Source: Acinetobacter sp. Ver3 (GTDB lineage: Bacteria; Pseudomonadota; Gammaproteobacteria; Pseudomonadales; Moraxellaceae). Taken from it: 64,000 nucleotides of DNA. The stretch spans positions 35,490 through 99,489 of the forward strand of contig NZ_JFYL01000004.1 in the NCBI RefSeq assembly GCF_000632455.1, given 5' to 3'. Under the pieces are notes generated by a model. That model did not search any database. It saw only the letters and a list, made by a program, of their open reading frames with translations, and had not been told where the DNA came from. The position numbers were made by a program, and so were the translations under genes. Below are positions 34,749-43,409 of this stretch, in pieces; the stretch's first letter is position 1, and each line of letters opens with the position of its first letter.

Positions 34749-35458
34749 GCTTCCAGCTGCCATTTAATTGGCTCAATGCCATTTTGTTTAAGATAATTAT
34801 TTGTTTTTGAAAAAACTTTACACCCAAAAAAACCACCTCGGTTTGCTGCCAACGGTGATGGATGTGCTGCTTTTAAGACCAAATGCTTATTTTGGTCAAT
34901 TCGTTGACCTTTCTTATGCGCGTACGCACCCCAAAGAATGAAAACGATCTTTTCACGTTGCTCATTTAGAACATCTATCGCAGCATCAGTGAAATCTTCC
35001 CAACCTTTCTTTTGGTGTGAAGTCGGCTGGCCCGCCTCAACAGTCAATACACTGTTCAGCAACAAGACACCCTCTTCAGCCCATTGGGTTAAATCACCAT
35101 GCTTGGCAGGCACTATTCCAAGGTCAGTGCTGAGTTCGTGATAGATATTACGCAAAGACGGCGGTAATGCAACACCCTTTTGCACTGAAAAACTCAATCC
35201 ATGTGCTTGATTTGGACCGTGATAAGGATCTTGACCGAGAATCACGACCTTTACACGATCTAAGGGTGTAGTGTTGAACGCATTAAATATAAGGGAATTA
35301 GGTGGGTATATCACCTTATTCGCCTGTAATTCAGATTTGAGAAAAGCTTTCAGCTGATCCATTTTATCGCTGAGCAGAAAATCTGCTAAAGCATACTTCC
35401 AACCATCCTCTAACCGAACTTGATTCAGTTGACTTAATTCTTGTTCGGTGAGTTGCAT
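34745..35458 (-). CDS. ung: Uracil-DNA glycosylase
   Basis: A 237-aa family 1 UDG that excises uracil from [21 protein letters not shown] holds the water-activating Asp; [17 protein letters not shown] holds the uracil-binding Asn; [14 protein letters not shown] is the leucine-loop motif with catalytic His. The ATG at 35458 was chosen because GGGATG lies 6 nt upstream; two further in-frame ATGs upstream lack good spacing. It overlaps the next gene by 4 nt. Confidence 0.95.
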   Translation of the reverse strand: MQLTEQELSQLNQVRLEDGWKYALADFLLSDKMDQLKAFLKSELQANKVIYPPNSLIFNAFNTTPLDRVKVVILGQDPYHGPNQAHGLSFSVQKGVALPPSLRNIYHELSTDLGIVPAKHGDLTQWAEEGVLLLNSVLTVEAGQPTSHQKKGWEDFTDAAIDVLNEQREKIVFILWGAYAHKKGQRIDQNKHLVLKAAHPSPLAANRGGFFGCKVFSKTNNYLKQNGIEPIKWQLEA

Positions 35459-35486
35459 TGTGTTCATCCCTAAATCAATCACAGCT

Positions 35487-36083
35487 TTAAAGTTTTACTT
35501 GTAAATCTACACTTGGGTTCTTAAAAGTGAATCCTTGTTTCAATTGTTCGTATATTTTAGGATCAGACCATTCATTTTGAATTTGTTCTGAGAATACGAT
35601 TTGATCAAGCGCCAATAAGCCCATCTGTTCATTTACGATATCTTCAGCAAAACTTTGCGCATAGCCTGTGTCAGTTTCATGCACGATCACTGAATAGACT
35701 TCAACATCACCTTCACCATTTTGCGTGATAGTTGATTTCAGTACTTGTTCTGCCAAATAAAAGAAAATTCGAGAAAATTGTTCAGCAGAAGGTGAAACGG
35801 GTAATGAAACCCAACGCGCACTAAAAGTTTTACATGCTTGAATATATTCAGCTGAATCTTCTTGCCAAAAACAAATCGCATGATCAAAACTATCATAAAG
35901 TTCTTTGATCACACCTTTCAGCAAACCAAAATCATAGACCATTTGACCATGATCTAGCTTTGAGGCTTTCAATAATAATTCGACTTTATAGCTATGACCA
36001 TGAATTGAACGCTTACAGCGGTCTGATGTGCAATTTCGCACAATATGCGCGTTTTCAAACTTAAATAATTTTCGAATTAACAT
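35487..36083 (-). CDS. queD: 6-carboxytetrahydropterin synthase-type protein (QueD)
   Basis: A 198-aa member of the QueD/PTPS family, the second step toward queuosine. The zinc and catalytic set is visible as [20 protein letters not shown] (HGH), FDHA and HETDTG (substrate-binding Glu). It is longer than E. coli QueD (121 aa) through insertions and a C-terminal extension, so it may be a lineage-specific variant. It stands 28 nt upstream of ung on the same strand. Confidence 0.8.
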   Translation of the reverse strand: MLIRKLFKFENAHIVRNCTSDRCKRSIHGHSYKVELLLKASKLDHGQMVYDFGLLKGVIKELYDSFDHAICFWQEDSAEYIQACKTFSARWVSLPVSPSAEQFSRIFFYLAEQVLKSTITQNGEGDVEVYSVIVHETDTGYAQSFAEDIVNEQMGLLALDQIVFSEQIQNEWSDPKIYEQLKQGFTFKNPSVDLQVKL

Positions 36084-36244
36084 ATGTCAGAGCAATAAAA
36101 AATCATGGATTAAAATGATTATAGTGCATATTCACACAACTCATCATTAATTTTAACGTTTTAAGCAATTGGCAAAACGTATTAAAAACAAAAAAATAAA
36201 AAGCTATCATTCAATTTGTTTAAATTAATAGTTTAGCAATTTAA

Positions 36245-37201
36245 TCAATTGGTTTGAAGAGGTGCCAAACTTCTTGAGAAGACATAAACCTTATCTTCAT
36301 CACGCATCAGATAACTCGAAAAATATCGCTTTCGATCAGATAGCATGATTTCAATATCTGCTCGATAGAATGCAGATTTAACATCAAAATTATTTTTTGC
36401 TGTGCTTTTTGCTTCTTCACTTAACTGACTTAGAGTGTTGAGTTCCCAGAGCTGATCTACGGACTCAAAAAACTCACCATTGGCTTTTTTCTGATCCAAA
36501 TCACGCTGTACATTTTGCACATCCAAACTTGGGTCTATAGCAGCAATAATCATCGCTGGTGCTGTATTAATATTAATTTTAATTTCTTTTAAAGGAATCG
36601 CTGTAACATAAGGTTTTATCAATAAAAACTTATCACCTTCAAATCCTCGCACTTGCTTCAACTCTTCAACGCTATGAAAAGGACCATTCGCTGGCAAATA
36701 AGGACGCGTTAAACTTAAATAATAATTACTCTCTGCCCCCATCGCGCCAATCGTCAAATCATCTTGATCTTGCCAATCAATTACCGCTTCATTCAATTCT
36801 TCTGGCAAACCAAGCTTTGTTAATAATCCCTTAAAGTAATTCACCGCATTATCATTCGGCACGCCATCATCTTTGACCAAACTGTTTAAATTAAACTTAC
36901 CCGTTTCATCAATAATTCGCCCTGCGACATAACCACCATCAATTGGAAATGGTGGCATCGGTTGAGCCCAAGTTTCTTGAAGATTATCTGATTTTGAATT
37001 GGACTTAGCATCTTGAACCAATAATTCTGAGAAAAAAGCTTCAGCACTTTTTGCATAATACAGTGCTTGGTTTTGACGAATCACATAGGCCGTATTTTCA
37101 CTGGTATTGTATTGACGATGGGCAATCGTCGCAGCAATGATAGTTGCCAAAGCGACTAACATTAAAATCGTAATCAAGGCGATTCCTTTTTGCTGCTTCA
37201 T
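36245..37201 (-). CDS. gspK: Type II secretion minor pseudopilin GspK
   Basis: A 318-aa minor pseudopilin with prepilin start KGIALITILMLVALAT (hydrophobic helix after the G cleavage site). The large GspK insertion domain includes FNLNSLV near 107 and NINTAPAMIIAAI near 217, a type II secretion K signature. It sits at the pilus tip with GspI and GspJ. Last gene of the gspHIJK operon; the main secretin, ATPase and major pilin genes are not in the window. Confidence 0.9.
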   Translation of the reverse strand: MKQQKGIALITILMLVALATIIAATIAHRQYNTSENTAYVIRQNQALYYAKSAEAFFSELLVQDAKSNSKSDNLQETWAQPMPPFPIDGGYVAGRIIDETGKFNLNSLVKDDGVPNDNAVNYFKGLLTKLGLPEELNEAVIDWQDQDDLTIGAMGAESNYYLSLTRPYLPANGPFHSVEELKQVRGFEGDKFLLIKPYVTAIPLKEIKININTAPAMIIAAIDPSLDVQNVQRDLDQKKANGEFFESVDQLWELNTLSQLSEEAKSTAKNNFDVKSAFYRADIEIMLSDRKRYFSSYLMRDEDKVYVFSRSLAPLQTN

Positions 37202-37216
37202 GCATTTTCCTAATGA

Positions 37217-37864
37217 TTATTGACTAGATGTCGGTTTTAAATAGTCAGTATTAAGCAAACTGAAAATCCACTCGTATTCAACATCTTGTTGCTTAAATCT
37301 AATTCGCATACCTTTAGGCAATAGTCGAGCAACACCATCTTGAGCATCATTACCATTAGAACTTATTGTTGATGCATCCGGCCACGAATTCAATTCATTC
37401 GGGTTCAAAATTGTGATTTGAAACTCATCCACATTCTCTAGGATCGTACTGGATAAAGGTTGGGTTGTTTGAAGAACATTCAGATTGGGATACTTTAAAC
37501 GATAAACTTTTCGATCTTGTGCATTATAACGATATTCTATTCTCTCAAATGGAGACAAACCCTGTTTCAGCGGATCTGTGACCCCTGCCTTACTAAATTG
37601 TAAAGACTGATCATCCAGTAAAAATGCAGGTTGGATTTGTCCTGCGATATTTGCAGTCAGCGGTACAATTTGCAAAGCATCTCTTTGCATTTGTAAATAA
37701 CTATCTTGCAAACTGAGAAGCTGCTGCTCATGCACCGCATTGCGATCTTTGACTTTATTTAAATAATCAAAAATTTTCCATCCTAAAGCAGACAATACTG
37801 CAAAGATGGCTATGGCAACCAAAAGCTCTACCAAGGTAAAACCTTGTTGTTTACTCTTGATCAT
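37217..37864 (-). CDS. gspJ: Type II secretion minor pseudopilin GspJ
   Basis: A 215-aa protein with a type IV prepilin N-terminus, KQQGFTLVELLVAIAIFAVL (cleavage after G, Glu5 of the mature pilin). The remainder matches GspJ length and has a PLSSTILENVDEFQI-type segment. Its start overlaps the gspI stop by 4 nt and it ends 15 nt before gspK. It forms the pseudopilus tip complex with GspI and GspK. Confidence 0.9.
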   Translation of the reverse strand: MIKSKQQGFTLVELLVAIAIFAVLSALGWKIFDYLNKVKDRNAVHEQQLLSLQDSYLQMQRDALQIVPLTANIAGQIQPAFLLDDQSLQFSKAGVTDPLKQGLSPFERIEYRYNAQDRKVYRLKYPNLNVLQTTQPLSSTILENVDEFQITILNPNELNSWPDASTISSNGNDAQDGVARLLPKGMRIRFKQQDVEYEWIFSLLNTDYLKPTSSQ

Positions 37865-38253
37865 GAGTTGGATTGCTCTCTGATAGGATAGTTATAAAAC
37901 ACCATGGTGGTGACACCTGATTCAACTTTACCTAAATCATTGTTATATAGACTCACTTGCACTTCTATTTTCTGAACATCTGGGCTAATAGTCGCTTCTG
38001 ATTTTTTATCAATTTGCCAACTTAACCCTTGAGAGGTAATTTGCTTCGATTGAGTTCCCTCTAGCCATTCACCACTAATTTGCATTGCAGCGACTTCATT
38101 TTGTGCGACGAATTGTGCTTTTGTTCTTAAAATTGCATTTGCAGTCGCCTGTGTGTACTGCATAGCCACCTTCGTCAATGACATTGCTGCTACAGCAAAA
38201 ATAGCCAAAGCCACCACAACCTCAATCAAGGTAAATCCTTTAAGCACCCGCAT
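37861..38253 (-). CDS. gspI: Type II secretion minor pseudopilin GspI
   Basis: A 130-aa protein beginning MRVLKGFTLIEVVVALAIFA, a short leader and the conserved prepilin helix with Glu5. Residues about 40-125 are the compact beta domain of GspI. It overlaps gspH by 14 nt and gspJ by 4 nt, so the four genes are translated as a coupled set. Confidence 0.9.
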   Translation of the reverse strand: MRVLKGFTLIEVVVALAIFAVAAMSLTKVAMQYTQATANAILRTKAQFVAQNEVAAMQISGEWLEGTQSKQITSQGLSWQIDKKSEATISPDVQKIEVQVSLYNNDLGKVESGVTTMVFYNYPIREQSNS

Positions 38254-38800
38254 CGATTTTACCCAAGTAATCTATTTGAATAAGATCACCAATTGCTTTT
38301 TGTTCATAATACATTTGAATTGTGACAGGTTTAACCTCGCCATTGCCCAACCAAATTAATTTAGGTGCATTATTATTCATCAAGTCTGCATTAGTTGCAT
38401 TTTCAAAACTATAGTCGCTACTTTCGATCTGAAATGAAACCTTTGCAGGTAGCTCTCTCGCAGAAAACTCTGGCATTTCAACCCAAGTGGAAGGTTGACG
38501 ATTATTATTCGATACAAGCGTCTGCTCTGGACGAGTTAAATCATTATATTTTTGAAATGTATAGCGAAACTGATCACCATTCGATTGTGGCACCAATGCA
38601 ACCACTAACGATTGATCAACAGCCTCTCGATGAATACGTTTTAAATCTAATATTAAAGCCTCTCTAGCTTGCATTGCTTTACGTTGATCAATCCCACCAA
38701 TATTCATCACCACCAATGCCGCCATGATGCTGATGATCACAGTGACCACCATCAATTCGATTAAAGTAAATCCGCCTTGACGGTGATCTAGAGATTGCAT
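38240..38800 (-). CDS. gspH: Type II secretion minor pseudopilin GspH
   Basis: A 186-aa prepilin-type protein: GGFTLIELMVVTVIISIMAALVV at the N-terminus (leader ending in G, Glu5), then a beta-rich domain ending YLGKIDAGA, as in GspH. It links the GspG filament to the tip complex. First gene of gspHIJK; a TetR-type regulator gene ends 1 nt upstream. Confidence 0.9.
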   Translation of the reverse strand: MQSLDHRQGGFTLIELMVVTVIISIMAALVVMNIGGIDQRKAMQAREALILDLKRIHREAVDQSLVVALVPQSNGDQFRYTFQKYNDLTRPEQTLVSNNNRQPSTWVEMPEFSARELPAKVSFQIESSDYSFENATNADLMNNNAPKLIWLGNGEVKPVTIQMYYEQKAIGDLIQIDYLGKIDAGA

Positions 38801-38801
38801 A

Positions 38802-39416
38802 TTAGGCCACTGATTCTGTCAAATTAATCTGTTTAGGCATCATCAACGCTTGATCAATTAAAGCAACCCTTAACGTATCTCGACAGCCTAAATAGCGTTG
38901 ATAGAAACTCGAGTTTAATATCGCAGCACCACCATGAGTAATCGACCAAATGGATGCTAAATAATCCCGAGAACTCATCTTACTTTGAATGGATGCTAGA
39001 TGATTTTCTGTCATACGAATGATAATTCTGAGTCTACTTTTGCGAATCTGATACATTTCATTAAACAAATGATTAATACCCTGACCGGTTGTAGACAATC
39101 GCTCTTCAATTTGATGAAAGAGTACAGTACGTTCTGGATGATGCAAATGGTGCAACATAAAAAAAGCTAAATGTTCAGGAAATCCTTTTTCAGTATCTCG
39201 AACCATTTCTAATAACATGCGCTCATTACGAATAATGAGCAACATGTACAATTCATCTTTACTTTGGAAGTGCTTATAGAGTGTTCCTTTTGCCAAATCC
39301 AACTCAGCGGCCAATGCATCCAATGTCATGCCCGCTTCGCCGTTTTCCAAAAGAAGTTGTTCTGCGACCTGAAATATTAATGCTTCTCTCGCTCTAAACT
39401 GAGCCTGACGATCCAT
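38802..39416 (-). CDS. TetR family transcriptional regulator
   Basis: A 204-aa TetR-type repressor. The N-terminal HTH is MTLDALAAELDLAKGTLYKHFQSKDELY (residues about 30-58); the rest is an all-helical ligand and dimer domain. It is 1 nt from gspH on the same strand, so it may be co-transcribed with the type II secretion genes; whether it regulates them cannot be seen. The ATG at 39416 was preferred over a GTG 6 nt earlier. Confidence 0.85.
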   Translation of the reverse strand: MDRQAQFRAREALIFQVAEQLLLENGEAGMTLDALAAELDLAKGTLYKHFQSKDELYMLLIIRNERMLLEMVRDTEKGFPEHLAFFMLHHLHHPERTVLFHQIEERLSTTGQGINHLFNEMYQIRKSRLRIIIRMTENHLASIQSKMSSRDYLASIWSITHGGAAILNSSFYQRYLGCRDTLRVALIDQALMMPKQINLTESVA

Positions 39417-39461
39417 CTTCACTCTATAAACTCTCTTCTTTCTATTTTCCGTATTAAATTT

Positions 39462-40235
39462 TTACTGCATTCGTAGAAGATTCTCGAAATTTTGCGTTGT
39501 AATAAAGGCAATCTCCTCGACTGACTTATCATATACATCACTTAATGCTTTGGCTACATATGGGACATACTTTGGTTCATTAGACTTTCCTCTATATGGC
39601 ATTGGTGCTAAATAAGGGCTATCAGTCTCAATTAATAGTCGATCTAATGGAACTTGCTTGGCCACATCACGTAAATCCTGAGCATTTTTAAACGATACTA
39701 TTCCTGAAAATGAAATGTAATAACCGCAATCTAGAACCGCTTTTGCCGTATCCCAATCCTCAGTAAAACAATGCAAAATTCCGTGTGTCGACTTTTCAGC
39801 TCTTATAATATCTATCGTATCCTTTTTAGATGAGCGTGTGTGTACGACCACTGGCTTTTTCACCATCTGTGAAGCTTGAATATGTCGTGCAAAACATTCT
39901 TTTTGTTCTTTAACAAATTCAGTACTGTGATAATAATCTAGACCCGTTTCACCAATTGCCCAGACCTTATCTATACTCGCCAATTCAACCAAAGTTTCAA
40001 CAGTAGCACGCTGCATGACTGCTGGATCTTCACATGGATGCACCCCAACACTGTAACCCACTCCTTCGTGTCGAGCTGCAATTTCTGACAGAATAATATG
40101 ATCATCCAAATCAACCGATATCCCCATCATTTTTGTGACACCAGCATCAATCGCTTGCTGAATTGCTAAATCGATATTTCCCTCGTAAGGTTCAAGATTG
40201 AGCATGTTTAAATGACAGTGTGTATCTACAAACAC
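39462..40235 (-). CDS. TatD family metal-dependent hydrolase
   Basis: A 257-aa TIM-barrel hydrolase of the TatD family: DTHCHLN near residue 4 (metal ligands), AIGETGLDYY near 92, VVHTRSS near 130, HCFTEDW near 155 and ETDSPYLAP near 205. TatD proteins are 3'-5' DNA exonucleases or related hydrolases. It follows pilZ by 31 nt in the msbA-lpxK-kdsB-holB-pilZ-tatD cluster; holB-pilZ-tatD is a common gammaproteobacterial order. Confidence 0.9.
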   Translation of the reverse strand: MFVDTHCHLNMLNLEPYEGNIDLAIQQAIDAGVTKMMGISVDLDDHIILSEIAARHEGVGYSVGVHPCEDPAVMQRATVETLVELASIDKVWAIGETGLDYYHSTEFVKEQKECFARHIQASQMVKKPVVVHTRSSKKDTIDIIRAEKSTHGILHCFTEDWDTAKAVLDCGYYISFSGIVSFKNAQDLRDVAKQVPLDRLLIETDSPYLAPMPYRGKSNEPKYVPYVAKALSDVYDKSVEEIAFITTQNFENLLRMQ

Positions 40236-40266
40236 AAGGACACCTTTTAATTTTTTAAGTCAGAGT

Positions 40267-40608
40267 CTACATTGTAAAGCTTGCGCGTGCTGTTGACATA
40301 CTTCCAGCGAGTATTTTTTCTGCTTCCATTTTGTAATAGGCTCCTTTATCTCCAGTTAACTGCAATCCAAAACCTTGTGGTTTAATGCCCGATTGCTTAT
40401 ACGAAATCCAAATCACCTTACCCGTAATTGGTATTTTTTGGGTTTGATTAGGAAGTGTTGCCAAGATAAAAATCTCTTCACCCATTTTGACTAGATGTTT
40501 GGTTGGAATAAATAATCCACCACCCTCAACAAAAGGCATATAACTAGATTGCAGAGTTTCGCGATCATTAATATTGACTTGTAATAAACCGCCCGGACTT
40601 GGCTGCAT
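40267..40608 (-). CDS. PilZ domain protein
   Basis: A 113-aa protein of the PilZ family that sits beside holB in many gammaproteobacteria. It resembles the small PilZ of type IV pilus assembly: VEGGGLFIPT near 28 and GKVIWISYKQSGIKPQGFGLQL near 64. The RxxxR and D/NxSxxG c-di-GMP residues are not clearly present, so it may act by protein contact (PilB/FimX-type) rather than by c-di-GMP binding. It lies 25 nt behind holB. Confidence 0.8.
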   Translation of the reverse strand: MQPSPGGLLQVNINDRETLQSSYMPFVEGGGLFIPTKHLVKMGEEIFILATLPNQTQKIPITGKVIWISYKQSGIKPQGFGLQLTGDKGAYYKMEAEKILAGSMSTARASFTM

Positions 40609-40633
40609 CTCTATCCCCTGTATTCAAACATGA

Positions 40634-41611
40634 TTATTGAACATTCATTAATTTTATAAAAAGCTGATCAACAATTAAATTTGATTGAACATTCTGCTCA
40701 ACCATTTGTTTTGCTTGATGCACATCGCTATAAATATCAAATAATTGTTCTAATTGATATTGCTCAGCTAACAAACTAAAGTCTAAATCGCTATTTTTTA
40801 CATTTTGTTCCATTTTATAGGCAACAAGATCAGCTAATAAGTACTCAAACATAACAATCAACTCGGAAAAGTTGAGTTGCTTATTCCATTTAGAAGCGTA
40901 CTGCATTGGCATATTTTTTTGACTGACTAAATGATACCAATCATTTATAAACTCACTTCGCAGAGTTAACCATTCACTTGAGGCCAACTCAATAGCAGCT
41001 AAAGGCATACCATTCGACAGGTTAAGCAACAGTGTGCCCAAAGTCTGCTGCTCCGCATTCAAGTGCTCATTCAAATACGCATTGGCTTGATCATCAGACA
41101 ACCGATCTAAGGCGTAATGTTGTAGGCGACTTCGTATAGTGGCTGGTAATTTTAAATAATGATCCGCCAAAAGAATAATCACAACACGCTCACCTGGTTC
41201 TTCAAGTGTTTTCAATAAAGCATTTGACGATGCGGTATTGAGCGCTTCCGCCGGTTCAATCACAATAACCCGCCAACCATCGACGGTTTGTTGCACGAAT
41301 GGCTGTAATTCACGAATTTTCTCAATTTTAATTTTAGCGTTTTGTTTCTTATTGTCCTCATCCGTCGTGACGTAAACATAATTTGGATGAGTATCTGATT
41401 TTAGCCACAAACAACTCGAACACTGACCACAAGGTTGATTTGGCTGCTTATCTAAACATAGCAGCCAAGTAACAAATTGCTGGGTAAAAGCTTCTTTACC
41501 ACAGCCTTTTTTGCCATAAAAAAGTAATCCATGACCTACTTGAGGAAACCGCTGAGTCAGTGTGCTCCATACATTAAGTTGCCAAGGATAAACATGCTGA
41601 GTCTGAGTCAT
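40634..41611 (-). CDS. holB: DNA polymerase III subunit delta'
   Basis: A 325-aa clamp-loader subunit with AAA+ fold: GKKGCGKEAF in place of a full Walker A, the zinc-binding four-cysteine group (CLDKQPNQPCGQCSSC), and SSNALLKTLEEPGE before the sensor region. Delta' does not hydrolyse ATP but supplies an arginine to neighbouring subunits. Usual length (334 in E. coli). It lies 13 nt behind kdsB. Confidence 0.9.
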   Translation of the reverse strand: MTQTQHVYPWQLNVWSTLTQRFPQVGHGLLFYGKKGCGKEAFTQQFVTWLLCLDKQPNQPCGQCSSCLWLKSDTHPNYVYVTTDEDNKKQNAKIKIEKIRELQPFVQQTVDGWRVIVIEPAEALNTASSNALLKTLEEPGERVVIILLADHYLKLPATIRSRLQHYALDRLSDDQANAYLNEHLNAEQQTLGTLLLNLSNGMPLAAIELASSEWLTLRSEFINDWYHLVSQKNMPMQYASKWNKQLNFSELIVMFEYLLADLVAYKMEQNVKNSDLDFSLLAEQYQLEQLFDIYSDVHQAKQMVEQNVQSNLIVDQLFIKLMNVQ

Positions 41612-41624
41612 TGACTAATCTATA

Positions 41625-42386
41625 CTATTGGAAATGAGAAATAGGCATTGCATTAAGACGGTCTAAATCTTGTTGCGTATCCACACCTGGTGGTAAGCTC
41701 ACCTCTGCCACATCAATTGCGATTCGATGACCATTTTCTAAAACACGTAGTTGCTCAAGGCTTTCTAAAACCTCAAGCTCACCCTGATCCCATGTCACAT
41801 ACTCTTGCAGCAACTTCACTCTATAGGCATATAAACCAAGATGTCGGTAGGCTTTAGGATGTAGTAAATGTGGTTGTTGCTTTGATCCATCACGATCATA
41901 TGGAATGGTTGCACGACTAAAATAAAGCGCTTCATTGAATTTACTCATGACAACTTTCACAATACTATCGCGCTTAAATTCTTCTAATTCTTTGATCACT
42001 TCACACAAAGTAGACATTGAACATTCAGGCTTTTGCTCTAACAAAGAAGCAACCTGTTGGACTAAAGATGCAGGCAATAATGGTTCATCACCTTGCACAT
42101 TTACAATAATATCTTCACTCGCCCAACCTTTGATTCGTGCGACTTCACTCAATCGGTCGGTTCCAGAAGGGTGTTCTGCACTGGTCAACACAACATCAAT
42201 TTGTTCTGCCTTACAAAGATCAACAATTCTTTGATCATCAGTAGCAACACATAAATCATCAAACCCAGTCACTTTTCGCGCCTGATCTACCACACGTAAA
42301 ATCATTTCACGCCCGTGTATTTTAAGTAGTGGTTTTCCAGGTAAACGCGAACTTGCAAAGCGAGCAGGTATTACAATGTGTTTCAT
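41625..42386 (-). CDS. kdsB: 3-deoxy-manno-octulosonate cytidylyltransferase
   Basis: A 253-aa CMP-Kdo synthetase which activates Kdo for lipid A-core assembly. [16 protein letters not shown] at the start binds [14 protein letters not shown] near 98 and [10 protein letters not shown] near 185 are further signatures. Normal length. It sits 9 nt behind lpxK, so lipid A export, tetra-acyl kinase and Kdo activation genes lie in one operon. Acinetobacter makes lipooligosaccharide and needs this enzyme unless lipid A is lost. Confidence 0.95.
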   Translation of the reverse strand: MKHIVIPARFASSRLPGKPLLKIHGREMILRVVDQARKVTGFDDLCVATDDQRIVDLCKAEQIDVVLTSAEHPSGTDRLSEVARIKGWASEDIIVNVQGDEPLLPASLVQQVASLLEQKPECSMSTLCEVIKELEEFKRDSIVKVVMSKFNEALYFSRATIPYDRDGSKQQPHLLHPKAYRHLGLYAYRVKLLQEYVTWDQGELEVLESLEQLRVLENGHRIAIDVAEVSLPPGVDTQQDLDRLNAMPISHFQ

Positions 42387-42395
42387 GGATATTCC

Positions 42396-43406
42396 TTATG
42401 TGTTTACGATACCGAGTTTTGCAAGCTGGTGATCCAGCAAATCATAACAAGCTGATGATAAAGCTGCTTCAACAGGAACCACCCAAATTTCACGACTAAA
42501 TTCTGGATGTTGTTTTAACAAAGGGAGGAGTTTCACAGCATCTTTTTCAGTGGTGATGATTGGATTTGAATCTTCAAATTGTAAATCATCAATCTGATAA
42601 TCATAATGATCAGGAAATTCATGACACTGAAAATGCTTTAAGCCCATACTTTCAAGGGTTTTATAAAACCGTTGCGGGAACCCAATACCAACGACCGCAT
42701 AAAAATTCAAATCAGTGGCAAAATATTCAACTTGATCTTCGACTGGATTTAACAAGTACGGCGCCGCAACTTGTAATTGCATATACAGATCTGAACTTGG
42801 TTGTTCAGCATGCTCAATTACTGTACCACTGCATAACCGTGCTACTGGCTCACGCAAAAAACCTTCTGGTAACAGTTTCTGATTACCCAAACCACGATTG
42901 TTATCCAGCACAATCCATTCTAATTGACGATCAAGTGCCCAATGTTGCAAACCATCATCACTAATGATCAAATCAAGTTGATGCTTAGAGAGAAGCAACT
43001 CTATGCTTTTCTGTCGTTGCCCACCTACGACCATCGGCACGCCAGTAGATTGCACAATTAAACAGGGCTCATCACCCACTTCATTTGGCTCAGAATCGAG
43101 ATTCACGCTTGCAGGAAAAGGACCTTTACCACCATAGCCTCGACTAATTACTCCAACTCGAATATTTTTTTGTTGAAGATATTTAACCAATTGAATTAAT
43201 AACGGTGTTTTACCACTACCACCTACCGTTATATTGCCAATGACCATGACAGGAACTGGTGCAGTATAAATAGGTTTTATACCACGTTGATACAAGGCTT
43301 TGTTCAGGAAAAATCCTAATCGATAAAGCAATGACAGGGGTCGCAATACAATCAACCACTTGGATTGCTTATTCCAAGCGTTTTGAATGACCTGCGCAAT
43401 AGACAT
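42396..43406 (-). CDS. lpxK: Tetraacyldisaccharide 4'-kinase
   Basis: A 336-aa membrane-bound kinase that phosphorylates the lipid A precursor to lipid IVA. The P-loop is GNITVGGSGKTPL near residue 58; SDDGLQHWAL near 150 and EKDAVKL near 290 are LpxK motifs. Residues 20-40 give the membrane-anchoring helix. It starts 3 nt after msbA, the usual pairing. Confidence 0.95.
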   Translation of the reverse strand: MSIAQVIQNAWNKQSKWLIVLRPLSLLYRLGFFLNKALYQRGIKPIYTAPVPVMVIGNITVGGSGKTPLLIQLVKYLQQKNIRVGVISRGYGGKGPFPASVNLDSEPNEVGDEPCLIVQSTGVPMVVGGQRQKSIELLLSKHQLDLIISDDGLQHWALDRQLEWIVLDNNRGLGNQKLLPEGFLREPVARLCSGTVIEHAEQPSSDLYMQLQVAAPYLLNPVEDQVEYFATDLNFYAVVGIGFPQRFYKTLESMGLKHFQCHEFPDHYDYQIDDLQFEDSNPIITTEKDAVKLLPLLKQHPEFSREIWVVPVEAALSSACYDLLDHQLAKLGIVNT

Positions 43407-43409
43407 AAC

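Noticed and set aside
42560..42964. 134-aa plus-strand ORF within lpxK
   Set aside because: Antisense to a clear lpxK with conserved motifs; His/Asn-rich composition is that of a shadow frame.
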